Below, piece by piece: positions 1-9,499 of a DNA stretch of 64,000 nt. Within the stretch, counting starts at the first letter, position 1; the number at the start of each line of letters is the position of its first letter. Source of the stretch: Alkalihalobacterium chitinilyticum. Its GTDB lineage: Bacteria > Bacillota > Bacilli > Bacillales > Bacillaceae_F. The notes under the pieces were generated by a model, which ran no database searches, had not been told where the DNA came from, and saw only the letters and a program-made list of their open reading frames with translations. The DNA is taken from positions 124,001 through 188,000 of the forward strand of contig NZ_JAOTPO010000010.1 in the NCBI RefSeq assembly GCF_029028005.1. Reading direction: 5' to 3'. Made by a program: the position numbers and the translations under genes.

Positions 1-42
1 TTTTTGCTGGGAATCCGGTTTGGCGACGAAGAAGCATAAAGT

Positions 43-152
43 TATCGGCCCAATTGCACCAGATATCGGCGTAACTTTTAATATATCGACGAAGTCGCAA
101 CAGATATCGGCGAAATTTCTACTATATCGGCGAAACTGCATCACATATCGGC
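43..152. repeat. Phased array of TATCGGC motifs, about 20.5-bp spacing
   Basis: The heptamer TATCGGC (once TATCGAC) starts at 43, 64, 84, 105, 125 and 146, a spacing of 20-21 bp, close to two helical turns. Alternate spacers resemble each other, so the true unit is probably about 41 bp. No coding frame fits. It lies beyond the 3' end of the minus-strand ywjG, and its function is unknown. Confidence 0.75.
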
Positions 153-203
153 GTAACGCTAAATAGAAGCTCAATTGCTATCTAGAACGTTCTGCAGCAC
201 CGA

Positions 204-740
204 TCACTCATACTCAGCTAAAATATCTGTTGTAGTTAAGTGAAGGCAATGAAAGACAAACAGCGCAAGAAGAGCTGTGGGCGTTCCGATACGGGAGCCG
301 TCATCGGTAGGAACCATTGGACTAGCTTGTAATTGAAACGTCAGGTCAGTTAAAGAATGTAACCCGCCGTCATCATCCTGGTCTTCCTTCGTTTCACCGA
401 GGACTGCAATAAACGATTTATTTTTAGCTGTTATTGCATGGGCGATTTCCAGTGCCTTTTCATCGTGGCTGGAAGGTGAGAAGATGAAAGTGGTATCTTG
501 ATCCTCTAAAAGGGGTAAATCCTCCACGCTTTCAATTACTTTTACATTTTCAAAGCTGTCGATGCCATCTATAAACTGAGGAATAACACTTTTCATTTCT
601 CCTGAAGCAAATAAATAAAGAGAATGTCCACTGACCACTGATTGGGCCATCATACGGCTGCAATCCTCAATCAATTCCTCGTGCTTTTCTTTTAACGACT
701 TCATTTTTCCACTTAATTGCGTTGTAAATATTTGTATCAT
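204..740 (-). CDS. ywjG: DUF2529 family protein YwjG
   Basis: A 178-residue protein resembling the DUF2529/YwjG family, which sits between pyrG and spo0F in Bacillus. Its biochemical role is not known. The fold is probably SIS-like: residues in the N-terminal third read HSLYLFASGEMKSV, and a later segment TFIFSPSSHDEKAL resembles a sugar-phosphate-binding loop (inference). The start chosen is the ATG at 740, because AGAGGAG sits 8 nt upstream on the minus strand; the in-frame TTG at 746 is too close to that site. The gene is divergent from spo0F, with about 155 bp of shared upstream sequence. Identification rests on sequence character and synteny. Confidence 0.85.
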   Translation of the reverse strand: MIQIFTTQLSGKMKSLKEKHEELIEDCSRMMAQSVVSGHSLYLFASGEMKSVIPQFIDGIDSFENVKVIESVEDLPLLEDQDTTFIFSPSSHDEKALEIAHAITAKNKSFIAVLGETKEDQDDDGGLHSLTDLTFQLQASPMVPTDDGSRIGTPTALLALFVFHCLHLTTTDILAEYE

Positions 741-796
741 TTTCAATACTCCTCTAATTCTTTCAAATAATTTTTCTCATTGAATATAACCAAAAA

Positions 797-826
797 AGAG
801 GAAAATCACAAATGTATAGAGAATAT
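797..826 (+). promoter_or_regulatory. Sigma-H promoter of spo0F
   Basis: AGAGGAAAA (797-805), 12 nt, then AGAGAATAT (818-826) matches the sigma-H consensus RNAGGAWWW-N11/12-RNNGAATWW at every defined position. It lies 70 nt upstream of spo0F, whose B. subtilis orthologue is known to have a sigma-H promoter. The link to transcription here is inferred from the match. Confidence 0.8.
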
Positions 827-896
827 AAATAATTGGATTAAACAGTATTTTAAGAATAAAACCTAAAATATAGATAACCAACAGGAGGGTAAACCA

Positions 897-1271
897 TTGC
901 CAAAAAAAATATTAGTCGTAGACGATCAGTATGGAATTCGTGTGTTATTAAATGAAATTCTTCAAAAAGATGGGTATACAATGTTTCAGGCTGCTAACGG
1001 AGTTCAAGCGCTGAAAATCGTGGAAGAGGAAGTGCCGGACCTCGTTTTATTAGATATGAAAATTCCAGGAATGGATGGACTTGAAATTCTTAAACGTATT
1101 AAGGAAATTAAACCGCATGTCGATGTGATGATGATGACGGCGTACGGAGAATTGAATATGATCAATGAGGCACTAAACCTAGGAGCGATTAATCACTTCG
1201 CTAAGCCTTTCGATATTGACGATGTGCGTAATGTTATTAAAGAGAACTTCAAGTCAAAAAATATTGGATAG
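897..1271 (+). CDS. spo0F: Sporulation response regulator Spo0F
   Basis: A 124-residue single-domain receiver, the same length as B. subtilis Spo0F. It accepts phosphate from sporulation kinases and passes it to Spo0B in the phosphorelay. Acid-pocket residues D9 and D10, the phosphoacceptor D53 in [12 protein letters not shown]81 in MTAYGE and K103 in FAKPFD are all visible. There is no output domain. The start is TTG at 897, placed by AGGAGGGT at 883-890; no better ATG exists, and the protein then begins [13 protein letters not shown]. It has its own sigma-H promoter and is followed by fbaA, as in B. subtilis. Confidence 0.97.
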   Translation: MPKKILVVDDQYGIRVLLNEILQKDGYTMFQAANGVQALKIVEEEVPDLVLLDMKIPGMDGLEILKRIKEIKPHVDVMMMTAYGELNMINEALNLGAINHFAKPFDIDDVRNVIKENFKSKNIG

Positions 1272-1309
1272 ACAAAAATTCGCCTTAAAGAATTAACACA
1301 GTCTCCTTT

Positions 1310-1337
1310 TTTACAAAAAGCATTGTTATGCTATAAT
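1310..1337 (+). promoter_or_regulatory. Sigma-A-type promoter before fbaA
   Basis: TTTACA (1310-1315) and TATAAT (1332-1337) are separated by 16 bp, giving a leader of about 160 nt before fbaA. The -10 is perfect and the -35 has five of six consensus bases. Assignment is by consensus only. Confidence 0.6.
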
Positions 1338-1502
1338 GGGTTACGGTCATATTACGCTTACCAGTCATGGAAATGATTTGAATACATATTATTGGTTTTG
1401 GATATTTTTTTCTCATTAAGGGTATCTTGAAAAAGAATTTACCCGCGAATATCGGTAAGTTAAGATGGCTAGATGTAGCTTTAATTTAAGGAGGATGAAG
1501 AA

Positions 1503-2366
1503 ATGCCTTTAGTTTCAATGACAGAAATGCTTAATAAAGCAAAGGCTGAAAAGTACGCTGTTGGACAATTTAACTTAAATAACTTGGAGTTTACTCAAGC
1601 GATTTTATTAGCGGCTGAAGAAGAAAAATCTCCAGTCATTTGTGGAGTATCTGAAGGTGCTGCTCGCTATATGGGTGGCTTCAAAACAATTGTAAATATG
1701 GTGAAATCTTTAATGGAAGAGTACAATGTTACGGTTCCAGTAGCAATTCACTTAGACCATGGATCTAGCTTCGAAAAGTGTGTAGAGGCTATTCACGCTG
1801 GATTCACTTCCGTTATGATCGACGGCTCTCACCACCCGCTTGAAGAAAACATCGCTATCACAAAACAAGTTGTTGCTGTTGCACATGCTCTCGGAGTATC
1901 TGTAGAAGCTGAACTTGGACGTATCGGTGGTCAAGAAGATGATTTAATCGTTGATGAAGCAGAAGCAGCATACGCGATTCCATCTGAGTGTGAGCAATTA
2001 GTTCGTGAAACAGGTGTAGATTGCTTCGCGCCTGCATTAGGTTCAGTTCACGGTCCATATAAAGGTGAGCCTAACTTAGGTTTTGACCGTATGAAAGAAA
2101 TAGACGAATTAGTTGGTATTCCACTAGTTCTTCATGGTGGAACAGGTATTCCGACAAAAGATGTTCAAAAAGCGATCGAATATGGTCACGCAAAAATCAA
2201 TGTAAATACAGAAAGCCAAATTTCTTCAGCGAAAGCAGTTCGTGAAGTTTTAGCTGAAAAGCCGGATCTTTATGACCCAAGAAAATTCTTAGGGCCTGCA
2301 CGTGATGCAATTAAAGAAACGGTTAAAGGCAAAATGCGTGAATTTGGTTCTTCAAATAAAGCATAA
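1503..2366 (+). CDS. fbaA: Class II fructose-1,6-bisphosphate aldolase
   Basis: A 287-residue zinc-dependent aldolase that cleaves fructose-1,6-bisphosphate to dihydroxyacetone phosphate and glyceraldehyde-3-phosphate, in the cytoplasm, and reverses this in gluconeogenesis. Family signatures seen are [10 protein letters not shown] (catalytic and zinc region), the [15 protein letters not shown] segment, and the phosphate-binding VLHGGTGIP. Length matches the B. subtilis enzyme (285). The ATG follows AGGAGGATGAAG. The neighbours spo0F, tal and glpX reproduce the B. subtilis order, and glpX downstream supplies the opposing gluconeogenic phosphatase. A GC-containing hairpin separates it from tal. 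Confidence 0.97.
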   Translation: MPLVSMTEMLNKAKAEKYAVGQFNLNNLEFTQAILLAAEEEKSPVICGVSEGAARYMGGFKTIVNMVKSLMEEYNVTVPVAIHLDHGSSFEKCVEAIHAGFTSVMIDGSHHPLEENIAITKQVVAVAHALGVSVEAELGRIGGQEDDLIVDEAEAAYAIPSECEQLVRETGVDCFAPALGSVHGPYKGEPNLGFDRMKEIDELVGIPLVLHGGTGIPTKDVQKAIEYGHAKINVNTESQISSAKAVREVLAEKPDLYDPRKFLGPARDAIKETVKGKMREFGSSNKA

Positions 2367-2377
2367 TACTCATCAGC

Positions 2378-2418
2378 AAGAGTTAAGAGCAGAATATAAT
2401 CTTCTGCTTTTAACTCTT
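2378..2418 (+). terminator. Hairpin after fbaA
   Basis: A 16-bp stem pairs 2378-2393 with 2403-2418, with one G-U pair and a 9-nt loop. The following bases, CATTATTAATAG, are not a clean T run, so this may be an mRNA-stabilising or partial terminator hairpin rather than a full stop before tal. Confidence 0.55.
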
Positions 2419-2472
2419 CATTATTAATAGTCGAAAAAATGAAAATCGACAACGATGGATAGGGGGAGCAAA

Positions 2473-3120
2473 ATGAAATTCTTTATCGATACAGCAAATA
2501 TTAATGAAATTCGCGAAGCGAATGATCTAGGTATTTTAGCAGGAGTGACGACGAATCCTTCACTTGTTGCTAAAGAAGGTGTTGATTTTCATGAACGTTT
2601 ACGTGAAATTACAGCAATTGTATCAGGGTCTGTGAGTGCAGAAGTAATTGCAACAGATGCTGCAGGAATGATTGAAGAAGGAAAAGAGCTTGCAGCAATT
2701 GCCCCTAATATTACAATTAAAGTCCCGATGACAGTAGACGGGCTTAAAGCAGTACATGCTTTTTCTGAGTTGGGGATTAAAACGAATGTGACGCTTATCT
2801 TCTCAGCGGTTCAAGCACTGCTTGCTGCTAGAGCAGGTGCTACATATGTATCACCATTTCTTGGGCGCTTAGACGATATTGGGCACAATGGTTTAGATTT
2901 AATCACTCAGATTGTTGAAATTTTTGACGTCCATGGAATTCAAACAGAAATTATTGCTGCATCGATAAGACACCCCGTTCATGTGAGCGAAGCAGCGGCA
3001 AGAGGTGCACACATTGGAACGATTCCATATAAAGTCATTCATCAACTCGTTAAGCACCCTTTAACGGATCAAGGAATTGAAAAGTTTTTAGCCGACTGGG
3101 AAAAACAAAAAAGTAAATAG
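2473..3120 (+). CDS. tal: Transaldolase / fructose-6-phosphate aldolase-like protein
   Basis: A 215-residue short-form transaldolase of the TalC/MipB group, which forms a Schiff base with keto sugar phosphates in the non-oxidative pentose phosphate pathway. Features seen are an N-terminal [11 protein letters not shown] strand, the GVTTNPSL loop and the likely Schiff-base lysine K83 in TIKVPMT. Length is normal for this group (about 212-222). The start is the ATG at 2473, spaced correctly from GGGGGAG; an in-frame ATG at 2455 would place the ribosome site inside the gene. Whether the main activity is transaldolase or F6P aldolase cannot be told from sequence alone. Confidence 0.92.
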   Translation: MKFFIDTANINEIREANDLGILAGVTTNPSLVAKEGVDFHERLREITAIVSGSVSAEVIATDAAGMIEEGKELAAIAPNITIKVPMTVDGLKAVHAFSELGIKTNVTLIFSAVQALLAARAGATYVSPFLGRLDDIGHNGLDLITQIVEIFDVHGIQTEIIAASIRHPVHVSEAAARGAHIGTIPYKVIHQLVKHPLTDQGIEKFLADWEKQKSK

Positions 3121-3138
3121 ATAAAAAACAGAAAAAGC

Positions 3139-3252
3139 AGCTGACTCAACGATAGTGTCAGGCACCCTACTTACCGATTACTGATGCTAGAACATCTTTA
3201 TTTTACTAATCAGGTGTTGGAGGGAGCTACACAACCTGAGTCGGCTTTTTTT
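3139..3252 (+). terminator. Terminator with large internal insert after tal
   Basis: AGCTGACTCA (3139-3148) pairs with TGAGTCGGCT (3237-3246, one G-U), followed directly by a run of T to 3252. About 88 nt lie inside the closing stem, including GTGTCAGGCACC, a degenerate half of the GGTGCC-type repeat seen elsewhere. It probably ends the fbaA-tal transcript. Confidence 0.6.
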
Positions 3253-3417
3253 CTTTGTAAGTTACCAAAATGGTATGAAAAAATACTTAAAATTTTAAAA
3301 AAACCCTTTATCTGAATTGAAATTGGTTATAATGGGAAGTATGTGCATGATAACATGAGCAAAACGATAGATCATTCACTTTAAAAAAGATGAGATTGGA
3401 TGAGGAAGTGAATCAGT

Positions 3418-4704
3418 ATGGAGAAATTACTTATCGAAGGTGGTTACCCTCTAGAGGGAACAGTACAAATTAGCGGAGCGAAAAACAGTGCTGTAGCCCT
3501 GATTCCGGCAGCAATATTAGCTGATTCCACTGTAACGATTGATAACTTACCGAGAATATCAGATGTACAATTATTAGCAGACTTATTAGAAGAAATAGGT
3601 GGAAAGGTCGAGTTAAAAGACCATGAAATGATTGTCGATCCTAAAGATATGGTAGCCATGCCTCTGCCTAATGGAAAAGTGAAGAAGCTTCGTGCTTCCT
3701 ACTATTTAATGGGTGCGATGCTCGGAAAATTTAAAAAAGCAGTGATTGGTTTACCGGGTGGTTGCAATCTAGGGCCAAGACCAATTGACCAACATATTAA
3801 AGGCTTTGAAGCACTTGGAGCAACCGTAACAAATGAGCAAGGAGCCATTTACTTACGAGCGGATGAACTGCGAGGCGCAAAGATTTACTTAGATGTTGTG
3901 AGTGTCGGTGCAACGATTAACATTATGTTAGCGGCTGTAAAAGCAAAGGGCCGCACGATTATTGAAAATGCCGCAAAAGAGCCGGAGATTATTGATGTGG
4001 CTACATTGCTGAACAGCATGGGTGCTAAGATTAAAGGGGTAGGAACCAATGTCATTCGAATCGACGGTGTAGAAGAATTACATGGTTGCCGTCATTCGAT
4101 TATCCCGGATCGAATTGAAGCAGGAACCTACATGATTATGGCTGCTGCCATCGGACAAAAAATCTTAATCGATAATATTATCCCATATCACGTCGAGTCG
4201 TTAATTGCGAAGCTTCGAGAAATGGGTTTAAAGATTGAGACCAATGACGATCAAGTGTTAATCCACAATTGCCTTGCGAAAACTGGCGTTGATATTAAAA
4301 CCTTAGTTTATCCAGGGTTCCCGACGGATTTACAGCAACCATTCGGCACTTTGCTCACTCAAGCCGAAGGAACGAGCATTGTAACAGATACGATTTATAA
4401 CGCCCGCTTTAAGCATATTGATGAATTACGCCGTATGGGAGCTAATGTAAAGGTTGAAGGTCGTTCAGCGATTATTTCAGGACCAACAAAACTTCAAGGT
4501 GCAAAAGTTAGAGCTAGTGACTTGCGTGCAGGTGCGGCTCTTGTTATTGCCGGCTTACTAGCAGAAGGTGTTACAGAACTAACGGGCCTAGAACACGTGG
4601 ACCGGGGCTATGAGGACCTGGAAAATAAACTGTTAAACTTAGGTGCTAAAGTATGGCGTGAAAAAATGTCAGATGAAGAAGTCGAACAAGTAAAAAGTTC
4701 ATAG
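3418..4704 (+). CDS. murAB: UDP-N-acetylglucosamine 1-carboxyvinyltransferase, second paralogue
   Basis: A 428-residue MurA/EPSP-synthase-fold enzyme that transfers enolpyruvate from PEP to UDP-GlcNAc, the first committed step of peptidoglycan synthesis. The substrate-binding [13 protein letters not shown] near the N terminus and the active-site loop [11 protein letters not shown] with C116 (the fosfomycin target position) are intact, as is the [11 protein letters not shown]-type segment near residue 335. It occupies the murAB (murZ) position between tal and glpX. A second complete copy, murAA, lies at 47.1 kb in this window. In Bacillus murAA is the main enzyme, so this one is probably auxiliary (established for B. 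subtilis, inferred here). Confidence 0.95.
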   Translation: MEKLLIEGGYPLEGTVQISGAKNSAVALIPAAILADSTVTIDNLPRISDVQLLADLLEEIGGKVELKDHEMIVDPKDMVAMPLPNGKVKKLRASYYLMGAMLGKFKKAVIGLPGGCNLGPRPIDQHIKGFEALGATVTNEQGAIYLRADELRGAKIYLDVVSVGATINIMLAAVKAKGRTIIENAAKEPEIIDVATLLNSMGAKIKGVGTNVIRIDGVEELHGCRHSIIPDRIEAGTYMIMAAAIGQKILIDNIIPYHVESLIAKLREMGLKIETNDDQVLIHNCLAKTGVDIKTLVYPGFPTDLQQPFGTLLTQAEGTSIVTDTIYNARFKHIDELRRMGANVKVEGRSAIISGPTKLQGAKVRASDLRAGAALVIAGLLAEGVTELTGLEHVDRGYEDLENKLLNLGAKVWREKMSDEEVEQVKSS

Positions 4705-4910
4705 AGACTTCAATCCTAAAGCTGGAAGTAGTATAGTATAAGAGAGATTAATTTTATGACAGTTTATAGTTAGGAAAGATGCCTTGCTTAATGTGATTTA
4801 TGTTGTATGGTTTTTCAACGGTGTCTAACGTTAGGCACGTATGGGCAGCCAGCTGCTCGTAAGCAGGCACTTCAGCTTTCCAAACAACTGAATAAAAGGG
4901 GAGAATCGAT

Positions 4911-5876
4911 ATGGAACGAAGTCTATCAATGGAGCTTGTACGAGTAACAGAAGCTGCAGCCCTTGCGTCTGCACGTTGGATGGGTCGCGGGAAAAAAGAT
5001 GAAGCAGATGAAGCGGCAACAGGAGCTATGCGTGATGTATTTGACACGATTCCGATGAAAGGAACTGTTGTTATCGGTGAAGGTGAAATGGACGAAGCAC
5101 CGATGTTATACATAGGTGAAAAGCTAGGGACAGGCTATGGCCCTCGTGTCGATGTTGCTGTAGATCCGTTAGAAGGAACAAATATCGTAGCATCCGGTCA
5201 ATGGAATGCACTGGCTGTCATTGCTGTTGCGGACCACGGCTGTTTATTACATGCACCAGACATGTATATGGATAAAATTGCAGTAGGACCAGAATCAGTG
5301 GGTAAAGTGAATATTGATGCACCTATCGCTGAGAATTTAGCTGCTGTTGCGAAGGCCAAAAATAAGGATATTGAAGATTTAGTTGTCGCGATCTTAAATC
5401 GTGAGCGCCATGCGCAAATGATTAAGGAAATTCGTGAAGCGGGTGCTAGAATTAAACTTATGCCTGATGGTGATGTTGCAGCTGCTATTAATACCGCATT
5501 TGAGGATACAGGTGTAGACATTATGCTAGGTTCTGGAGGGGCGCCTGAGGGTGTACTAGCAGCGGTCGGACTAAAATGTCTAGGCGGAGAACTTCAAGGA
5601 AAGTTATTACCGCAAAATGAAGAAGAATTAGAGCGTTGCCGTAAAATGGGAATTGACGATCCGAATCGTGTTTTAATGATGGATGATTTAGTAAAAGGTG
5701 ACGATGCGATCTTTGCAGCTACGGGTGTAACGGATGGAGAGCTTTTAAGAGGAGTCCGTTATAAAGGGACTACTGCCGTAACACAATCGTTAGTTATGCG
5801 TGCAAAATCAGGAACGGTTCGATTTGTCGATGGAAAGCATAGTATGAAAAAGAAACCAGACTTAGTTATTAAATAA
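4911..5876 (+). CDS. glpX: Class II fructose-1,6-bisphosphatase
   Basis: A 321-residue GlpX-type phosphatase that hydrolyses fructose-1,6-bisphosphate to fructose-6-phosphate in gluconeogenesis. The metal-binding signatures [17 protein letters not shown] and AVDPLEGTN are intact, as is a later DGDVAAAI segment. The ATG follows GGGGAGAATCGAT. It corresponds to B. subtilis YwjI/GlpX at the same position between murAB and rho. A clear terminator follows immediately. Some 206 bp before the gene hold no obvious regulatory element beyond AT-rich sequence. Confidence 0.95.
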   Translation: MERSLSMELVRVTEAAALASARWMGRGKKDEADEAATGAMRDVFDTIPMKGTVVIGEGEMDEAPMLYIGEKLGTGYGPRVDVAVDPLEGTNIVASGQWNALAVIAVADHGCLLHAPDMYMDKIAVGPESVGKVNIDAPIAENLAAVAKAKNKDIEDLVVAILNRERHAQMIKEIREAGARIKLMPDGDVAAAINTAFEDTGVDIMLGSGGAPEGVLAAVGLKCLGGELQGKLLPQNEEELERCRKMGIDDPNRVLMMDDLVKGDDAIFAATGVTDGELLRGVRYKGTTAVTQSLVMRAKSGTVRFVDGKHSMKKKPDLVIK

Positions 5877-5881
5877 AGTTA

Positions 5882-5923
5882 ATTGGATGCCACCAGCGAA
5901 TATCTGTGGTATCCAATTTTTTT
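5882..5923 (+). terminator. Rho-independent terminator of glpX
   Basis: ATTGGAT plus CCAC pairs with GTGG plus ATCCAAT, with one mismatch between the two blocks, followed by seven T residues to 5923. It starts 5 bp after the glpX stop codon. Confidence 0.85.
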
Positions 5924-5944
5924 ATGAATTTTAGTAAAGAATAA

Positions 5945-5974
5945 TTGAATAAATCTCTATAGTGTGGTTAAAAT
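5945..5974 (+). promoter_or_regulatory. Possible sigma-A promoter and long leader of rho
   Basis: TTGAAT (5945-5950), 18 bp, then TAAAAT (5969-5974). It would give rho a leader of about 260 nt, and a long autoregulated leader is known for B. subtilis rho. A perfect 14-bp palindrome GAATGAATTCATTC lies within it at 6064-6077. No other feature is seen in this 360-bp gap. Confidence 0.4.
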
Positions 5975-6240
5975 AGTAACTATACGCAAAATAAATAGAT
6001 CCTACATTTTCAAATGCTATTAAACTTCATTTTACTCCTTCTTTTATTAAGAGATCGTTTCCCGAATGAATTCATTCATTTTATTCAGCTTAAAATCATT
6101 TTTTAGATAAAGCAGTGTTCGTTGATTTAATTTTTAAAAAAATAACACAAAGTACATAAGTGTGGCTGCTGACGTATGAAAGTGTTTATTTGATTCAAAT
6201 AAGGGTATTTTTTAGTATAAAAGAAAAGCGTGGTGTCCCA

Positions 6241-7518
6241 ATGGGAATTAATTTAGCAGAATTAGAAAATAAGAAATTGAAAGAACTTTATGAGCTTGCG
6301 AAAGAATATAAAGTTTCTTACTATAGTAAGTTAAACAAAAAAGAATTAATCTTTGCGATTTTAAAAGGACAAGCTGAAAAAGATGGATTAATGTTTATGG
6401 AAGGTGTTCTTGAAATTATTCAATCAGAAGGATTTGGATTTTTAAGACCAATTAATTATCTTCCAAGCCAAGAAGATATTTACATTTCCGCATCGCAAAT
6501 TCGCCGATTTGATCTAAGAAATGGTGATAAAGTTTCAGGTAAAGTAAGACCGCCAAAGGAAAACGAGCGTTATCACGGACTTTTACATGTAGAAGCGGTA
6601 AACGGTGAAGACCCAGATACTTCAAAGGAACGTCCTCACTTTCCGGCCTTAACTCCTCTTTATCCGAATGAAAAAATTCAGTTAGAAACACCAAACCCTA
6701 AGAAAATTTCATCACGAATTATCGATGTCATTTCACCGGTTGGATTTGGACAACGTGGTCTGATCGTAGCGCCGCCGAAAGCAGGTAAAACGTCATTACT
6801 GAAAGAAGTAGCCAACAGCATTGCTGAAAATCAGCCGGATGTGGAACTAATCGTTTTACTTATTGATGAGCGTCCGGAGGAAGTAACAGATATCGAACGT
6901 TCTGTAAAAGCAGAAGTTGTTAGCTCAACGTTTGATGAAGTCCCAGAAAATCATATTAAAGTCGCCGAGTTAGTATTAGAACGGGCAATGCGTCTAGTGG
7001 AGCATAAGAAAGACGTTGTCATTTTAATGGATAGTATAACTCGACTGGCGCGTGCTTATAACCTTGTCATTCCGCCGAGTGGACGTACATTATCAGGGGG
7101 GATTGATCCTGCAGCGTTCCACCGACCGAAACGTTTCTTCGGTGCCGCAAGAAATATTGAAGAGGGTGGAAGCTTAACGATCTTAGCTACAGCCTTAGTG
7201 GAGACAGGTTCTCGAATGGACGATGTTATCTATGAAGAATTTAAAGGTACAGGTAACATGGAATTACACTTAGACCGTAAATTGGCTGAACGTCGTATTT
7301 TCCCTGCGATTGATATTTTACGTTCAGGAACGCGTAAAGAAGAGCTGCTTTTACCGAAGGATCAGTTAGAAAAAATGTGGGCGATTCGCAAAACAATGAC
7401 AGACTCTCCAGACTTCATGGATCACTTCATTCGCAGAATTAAAGAAACAAAGACAAATGAAGACTTTTTTGAAGCGATGGAAAAAGAGATGAGCGGGTTT
7501 AAGAAAGGCAGAAGATAA
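6241..7518 (+). CDS. rho: Transcription termination factor Rho
   Basis: A 425-residue hexameric RNA helicase that terminates transcription on C-rich RNA. In order: a Rho_N helical domain (residues 1-45), a cold-shock-like RNA-binding domain (FMEGVLEII onward, to about 115), and a RecA-type ATPase with Walker A APPKAGKT and Walker [15 protein letters not shown], followed by the RNA-binding Q loop ([10 protein letters not shown]) and R loop (FKGTGNMEL). The start chosen is the ATG at 6241, giving [19 protein letters not shown], which aligns with the known B. subtilis N terminus; upstream in-frame codons add 27 residues unlike Rho. The ribosome site is weak (GTGGTG), consistent with low or regulated translation. 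Confidence 0.97.
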   Translation: MGINLAELENKKLKELYELAKEYKVSYYSKLNKKELIFAILKGQAEKDGLMFMEGVLEIIQSEGFGFLRPINYLPSQEDIYISASQIRRFDLRNGDKVSGKVRPPKENERYHGLLHVEAVNGEDPDTSKERPHFPALTPLYPNEKIQLETPNPKKISSRIIDVISPVGFGQRGLIVAPPKAGKTSLLKEVANSIAENQPDVELIVLLIDERPEEVTDIERSVKAEVVSSTFDEVPENHIKVAELVLERAMRLVEHKKDVVILMDSITRLARAYNLVIPPSGRTLSGGIDPAAFHRPKRFFGAARNIEEGGSLTILATALVETGSRMDDVIYEEFKGTGNMELHLDRKLAERRIFPAIDILRSGTRKEELLLPKDQLEKMWAIRKTMTDSPDFMDHFIRRIKETKTNEDFFEAMEKEMSGFKKGRR

Positions 7519-7647
7519 AGTTCCGGTATTATCCAGCAACTATATTCAAAATAAAGTTGCAAAATGGTCTATGCCTTGTTATAATTTCGTCATGTGTGAT
7601 TTTAAACTCTGTTTCGAAAAGATTCAGGGCGGAAGGAGTTGAAACGA

Positions 7648-7893
7648 ATGAGACCAGAAATCCATCCAGATTACCGTAAAGTGGTATTCTTAGATACAAC
7701 TACTGGATTCAAGTTTCTAAGCGGTTCTACGAAGTACTCAAACGAAACGATTGAGTGGGAAGACGGTAACGAGTATCCATTACTTAAAGTGGAAATTAGT
7801 GCTGATTCACACCCATTCTACACTGGTAAGCAAAAGCTTGCTGATGCTGGTGGCCGTGTTGACCGCTTCAAGAAAAAATATAATCTTAAGTAA
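7648..7893 (+). CDS. rpmE2: 50S ribosomal protein L31 type B (zinc-independent form)
   Basis: An 81-residue L31. It carries the family ends IHPDY and [21 protein letters not shown] but no CxxC pairs; it has no cysteine at all, so it is the zinc-free type B form. In B. subtilis the gene following rho encodes the zinc-binding 66-residue type A RpmE, whereas the zinc-free YtiA is elsewhere and induced on zinc limitation. The start is the ATG at 7648, 9 nt after GGAAGGAG; the nearer TTG at 7639 abuts the ribosome site. It ends with a strong terminator. Confidence 0.93.
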   Translation: MRPEIHPDYRKVVFLDTTTGFKFLSGSTKYSNETIEWEDGNEYPLLKVEISADSHPFYTGKQKLADAGGRVDRFKKKYNLK

Positions 7894-7910
7894 TATCCGA
7901 TTAGGAAGAT

Positions 7911-7939
7911 ACAGGCAAGTACCAACTTGCCTGTTTTTT
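7911..7939 (+). terminator. Rho-independent terminator of rpmE2
   Basis: A perfect 10-bp stem ACAGGCAAGT/ACTTGCCTGT with a 4-nt loop, followed by five further T residues. Confidence 0.95.
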
Positions 7940-8119
7940 CATATCTAGAGATGTAAAAACTAAACAATATCAGCTCTAGCTCCCGTGTACAATTGCTATG
8001 GATTCTATTCACATTGAAGAGAAACGATTAGCAAAAATGTTTTTTTCGCATAGAAATATTACGAGTGACTTGGAAGCTTTTTATATAGAACAACAATGCA
8101 TAAGGGTGGGGAACGTTGC

Positions 8120-8731
8120 ATGTACTTAATGAAAAAGGAAGGCTGGATTGAGGTCATCTGTGGAAGTATGTTTTCTGGAAAGTCAGAAGAACTCATTCGA
8201 CGTGTCCGAAGAGTCAGCTACGGAAATTTAAAGGTTCAAGTCTTTAAGCCGGTGATCGATAATCGATACAGTGAAGTCGAAGTTGTTTCACATAGCGGTT
8301 CGAAAGTAATGGCACAGCCAGTCGGACAAGCAATAGACATTTTAAAATCGGTAAAAGAAGATACACAAGTAGTTGCCATTGATGAAATCCAATTTTTTGA
8401 CGAAAACATTGTTGGTGTGGTCGATGAGCTGGCTAACAAAGGAAAAAGGGTCATCTGTGCGGGATTAGATCAGGATTTCCGTGGAGAGCCATTTGGTCCA
8501 ATGCCACTACTCTTGTCATTAGCCGAAGAAGTGCAAAAATTACATGCCGTTTGTCCTTGCTGTGGTTCACCAGCGAGCAGAACACAGCGCTTGATTGAAG
8601 GACGACCGGCGAGTTATCATGACCCGATTATTTTAGTCGGCGCTTCTGAAAGCTATGAACCGCGTTGTCGTCATTGTCATGTTGTACCTGAAAAACCGCA
8701 GCTCGTTAAAGTGGAAAAAGTCAGATGCTGA
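8120..8731 (+). CDS. tdk: Thymidine kinase
   Basis: A 203-residue type II thymidine kinase that phosphorylates thymidine with ATP for salvage. The Walker A loop [12 protein letters not shown], the DEIQFFD Walker B segment, the lasso-region residues [20 protein letters not shown] and two zinc-binding pairs (CPCC and CRHC) are present. The ATG at 8120, after GGTGGGGAACGTTGC, gives [16 protein letters not shown], matching the B. subtilis N terminus; the upstream ATG at 8096 would add eight unrelated residues. Synteny between rpmE and prfA is preserved, although two extra genes separate tdk from prfA. Confidence 0.96.
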   Translation: MYLMKKEGWIEVICGSMFSGKSEELIRRVRRVSYGNLKVQVFKPVIDNRYSEVEVVSHSGSKVMAQPVGQAIDILKSVKEDTQVVAIDEIQFFDENIVGVVDELANKGKRVICAGLDQDFRGEPFGPMPLLLSLAEEVQKLHAVCPCCGSPASRTQRLIEGRPASYHDPIILVGASESYEPRCRHCHVVPEKPQLVKVEKVRC

Positions 8732-8831
8732 CGAAAAGTTAAGGTTGGGTAAATTTGTGCAGTAAGTAATGACGGGTAACGGGTACTCTATAAATGCAGC
8801 TTCATGAATGTTGCAATGGAGGTGCCCTACA

Positions 8832-9308
8832 ATGAAGAAGTTCATAATTGGCTGTGGATTAAGTGCTTTACTGCTTTCGGCTTGTACGCCGGCCAATCCT
8901 CCGCAAGCGTTAGGGGGAAACCCAGGCGGATCTGGACAACAGGCGGCAGGCCAAGACATTAGCTATGGGATGTTAGGACCTGGTCCGATTAATTACCACG
9001 TCATTAATCACCGGCCAATTCCTCTACATGAAGGAGAAGTAAATCATAGTGCAAGTTTCCGTACATTAACACCAGACAGGCAAGACTTAGGTGACGATCA
9101 AGATAAAATTAGAGAAATCGTCGAGTTAAAAGGCTTTAGGCCAGGGATGATTATTATGGCTGGAAGTCATGTTTGGGTGAATGTCGATGACGCCGGAAAC
9201 TTCCAGGGGAAAGCAAAAGAAAAGAAACTCAAGGAATTGCGAACTGCTTTACGGCAAGGGATTCCGCGGTATCAAATTCACGTAAATACAGGGGAACAAC
9301 AACAATAA
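8832..9308 (+). CDS. Lipoprotein of unknown function, possibly YhcN/YlaJ-like
   Basis: A 158-residue secreted lipoprotein. The N terminus MKKFIIGCGLSALLLSACTP is a lipoprotein signal peptide with lipobox LSAC, so C19 would be lipidated and anchored to the outer face of the membrane. A Gly/Pro/Gln-rich linker (about 22-60) precedes a small alpha/beta domain with IIMAGSHVWVNVDD, a Lys-rich helix and a final RYQIHVNTG strand. That strand-helix-strand pattern resembles the sporulation lipoproteins YhcN/YlaJ, which is a weak inference. The ATG at 8832 follows GGAGGTG. It is absent from this position in B. subtilis. A long hairpin ends it. Confidence 0.7.
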   Translation: MKKFIIGCGLSALLLSACTPANPPQALGGNPGGSGQQAAGQDISYGMLGPGPINYHVINHRPIPLHEGEVNHSASFRTLTPDRQDLGDDQDKIREIVELKGFRPGMIIMAGSHVWVNVDDAGNFQGKAKEKKLKELRTALRQGIPRYQIHVNTGEQQQ

Positions 9309-9318
9309 TCTCTTGTTA

Positions 9319-9405
9319 TGAGGTCGACTCGTTCGTATGGATCAGCGCTTCTAGTCTGGTAAGGCAGAAGCTTAAGATCTATACGCCCTGAGTCACCTCA
9401 TTTTT
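9319..9405 (+). terminator. Long near-perfect hairpin terminator
   Basis: An 82-nt hairpin folds end to end: TGAGGT(C)GACTC with GAGTCACCTCA, CGTATGGATC with GATCTATACG, then AGCGCTTCT with AGAAGCTT around a 13-nt loop, followed by TTTTT at 9401. It is far longer than needed for a terminator and may have a further RNA role. Confidence 0.75.
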
Positions 9406-9499
9406 GTTTCATCAGTTGCGCCAAAGCAGAGAAAAACATTGCTACACGAGTTTAGTGTCAGAAGCCACGTTGATGCATTGAGGGTGTGGCATTATTTTA

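Noticed and set aside
43-152. Possible CRISPR array
   Set aside because: Repeats are 7-12 bp with 8-13-bp spacers and no cas genes; this is a short-period phased motif array.
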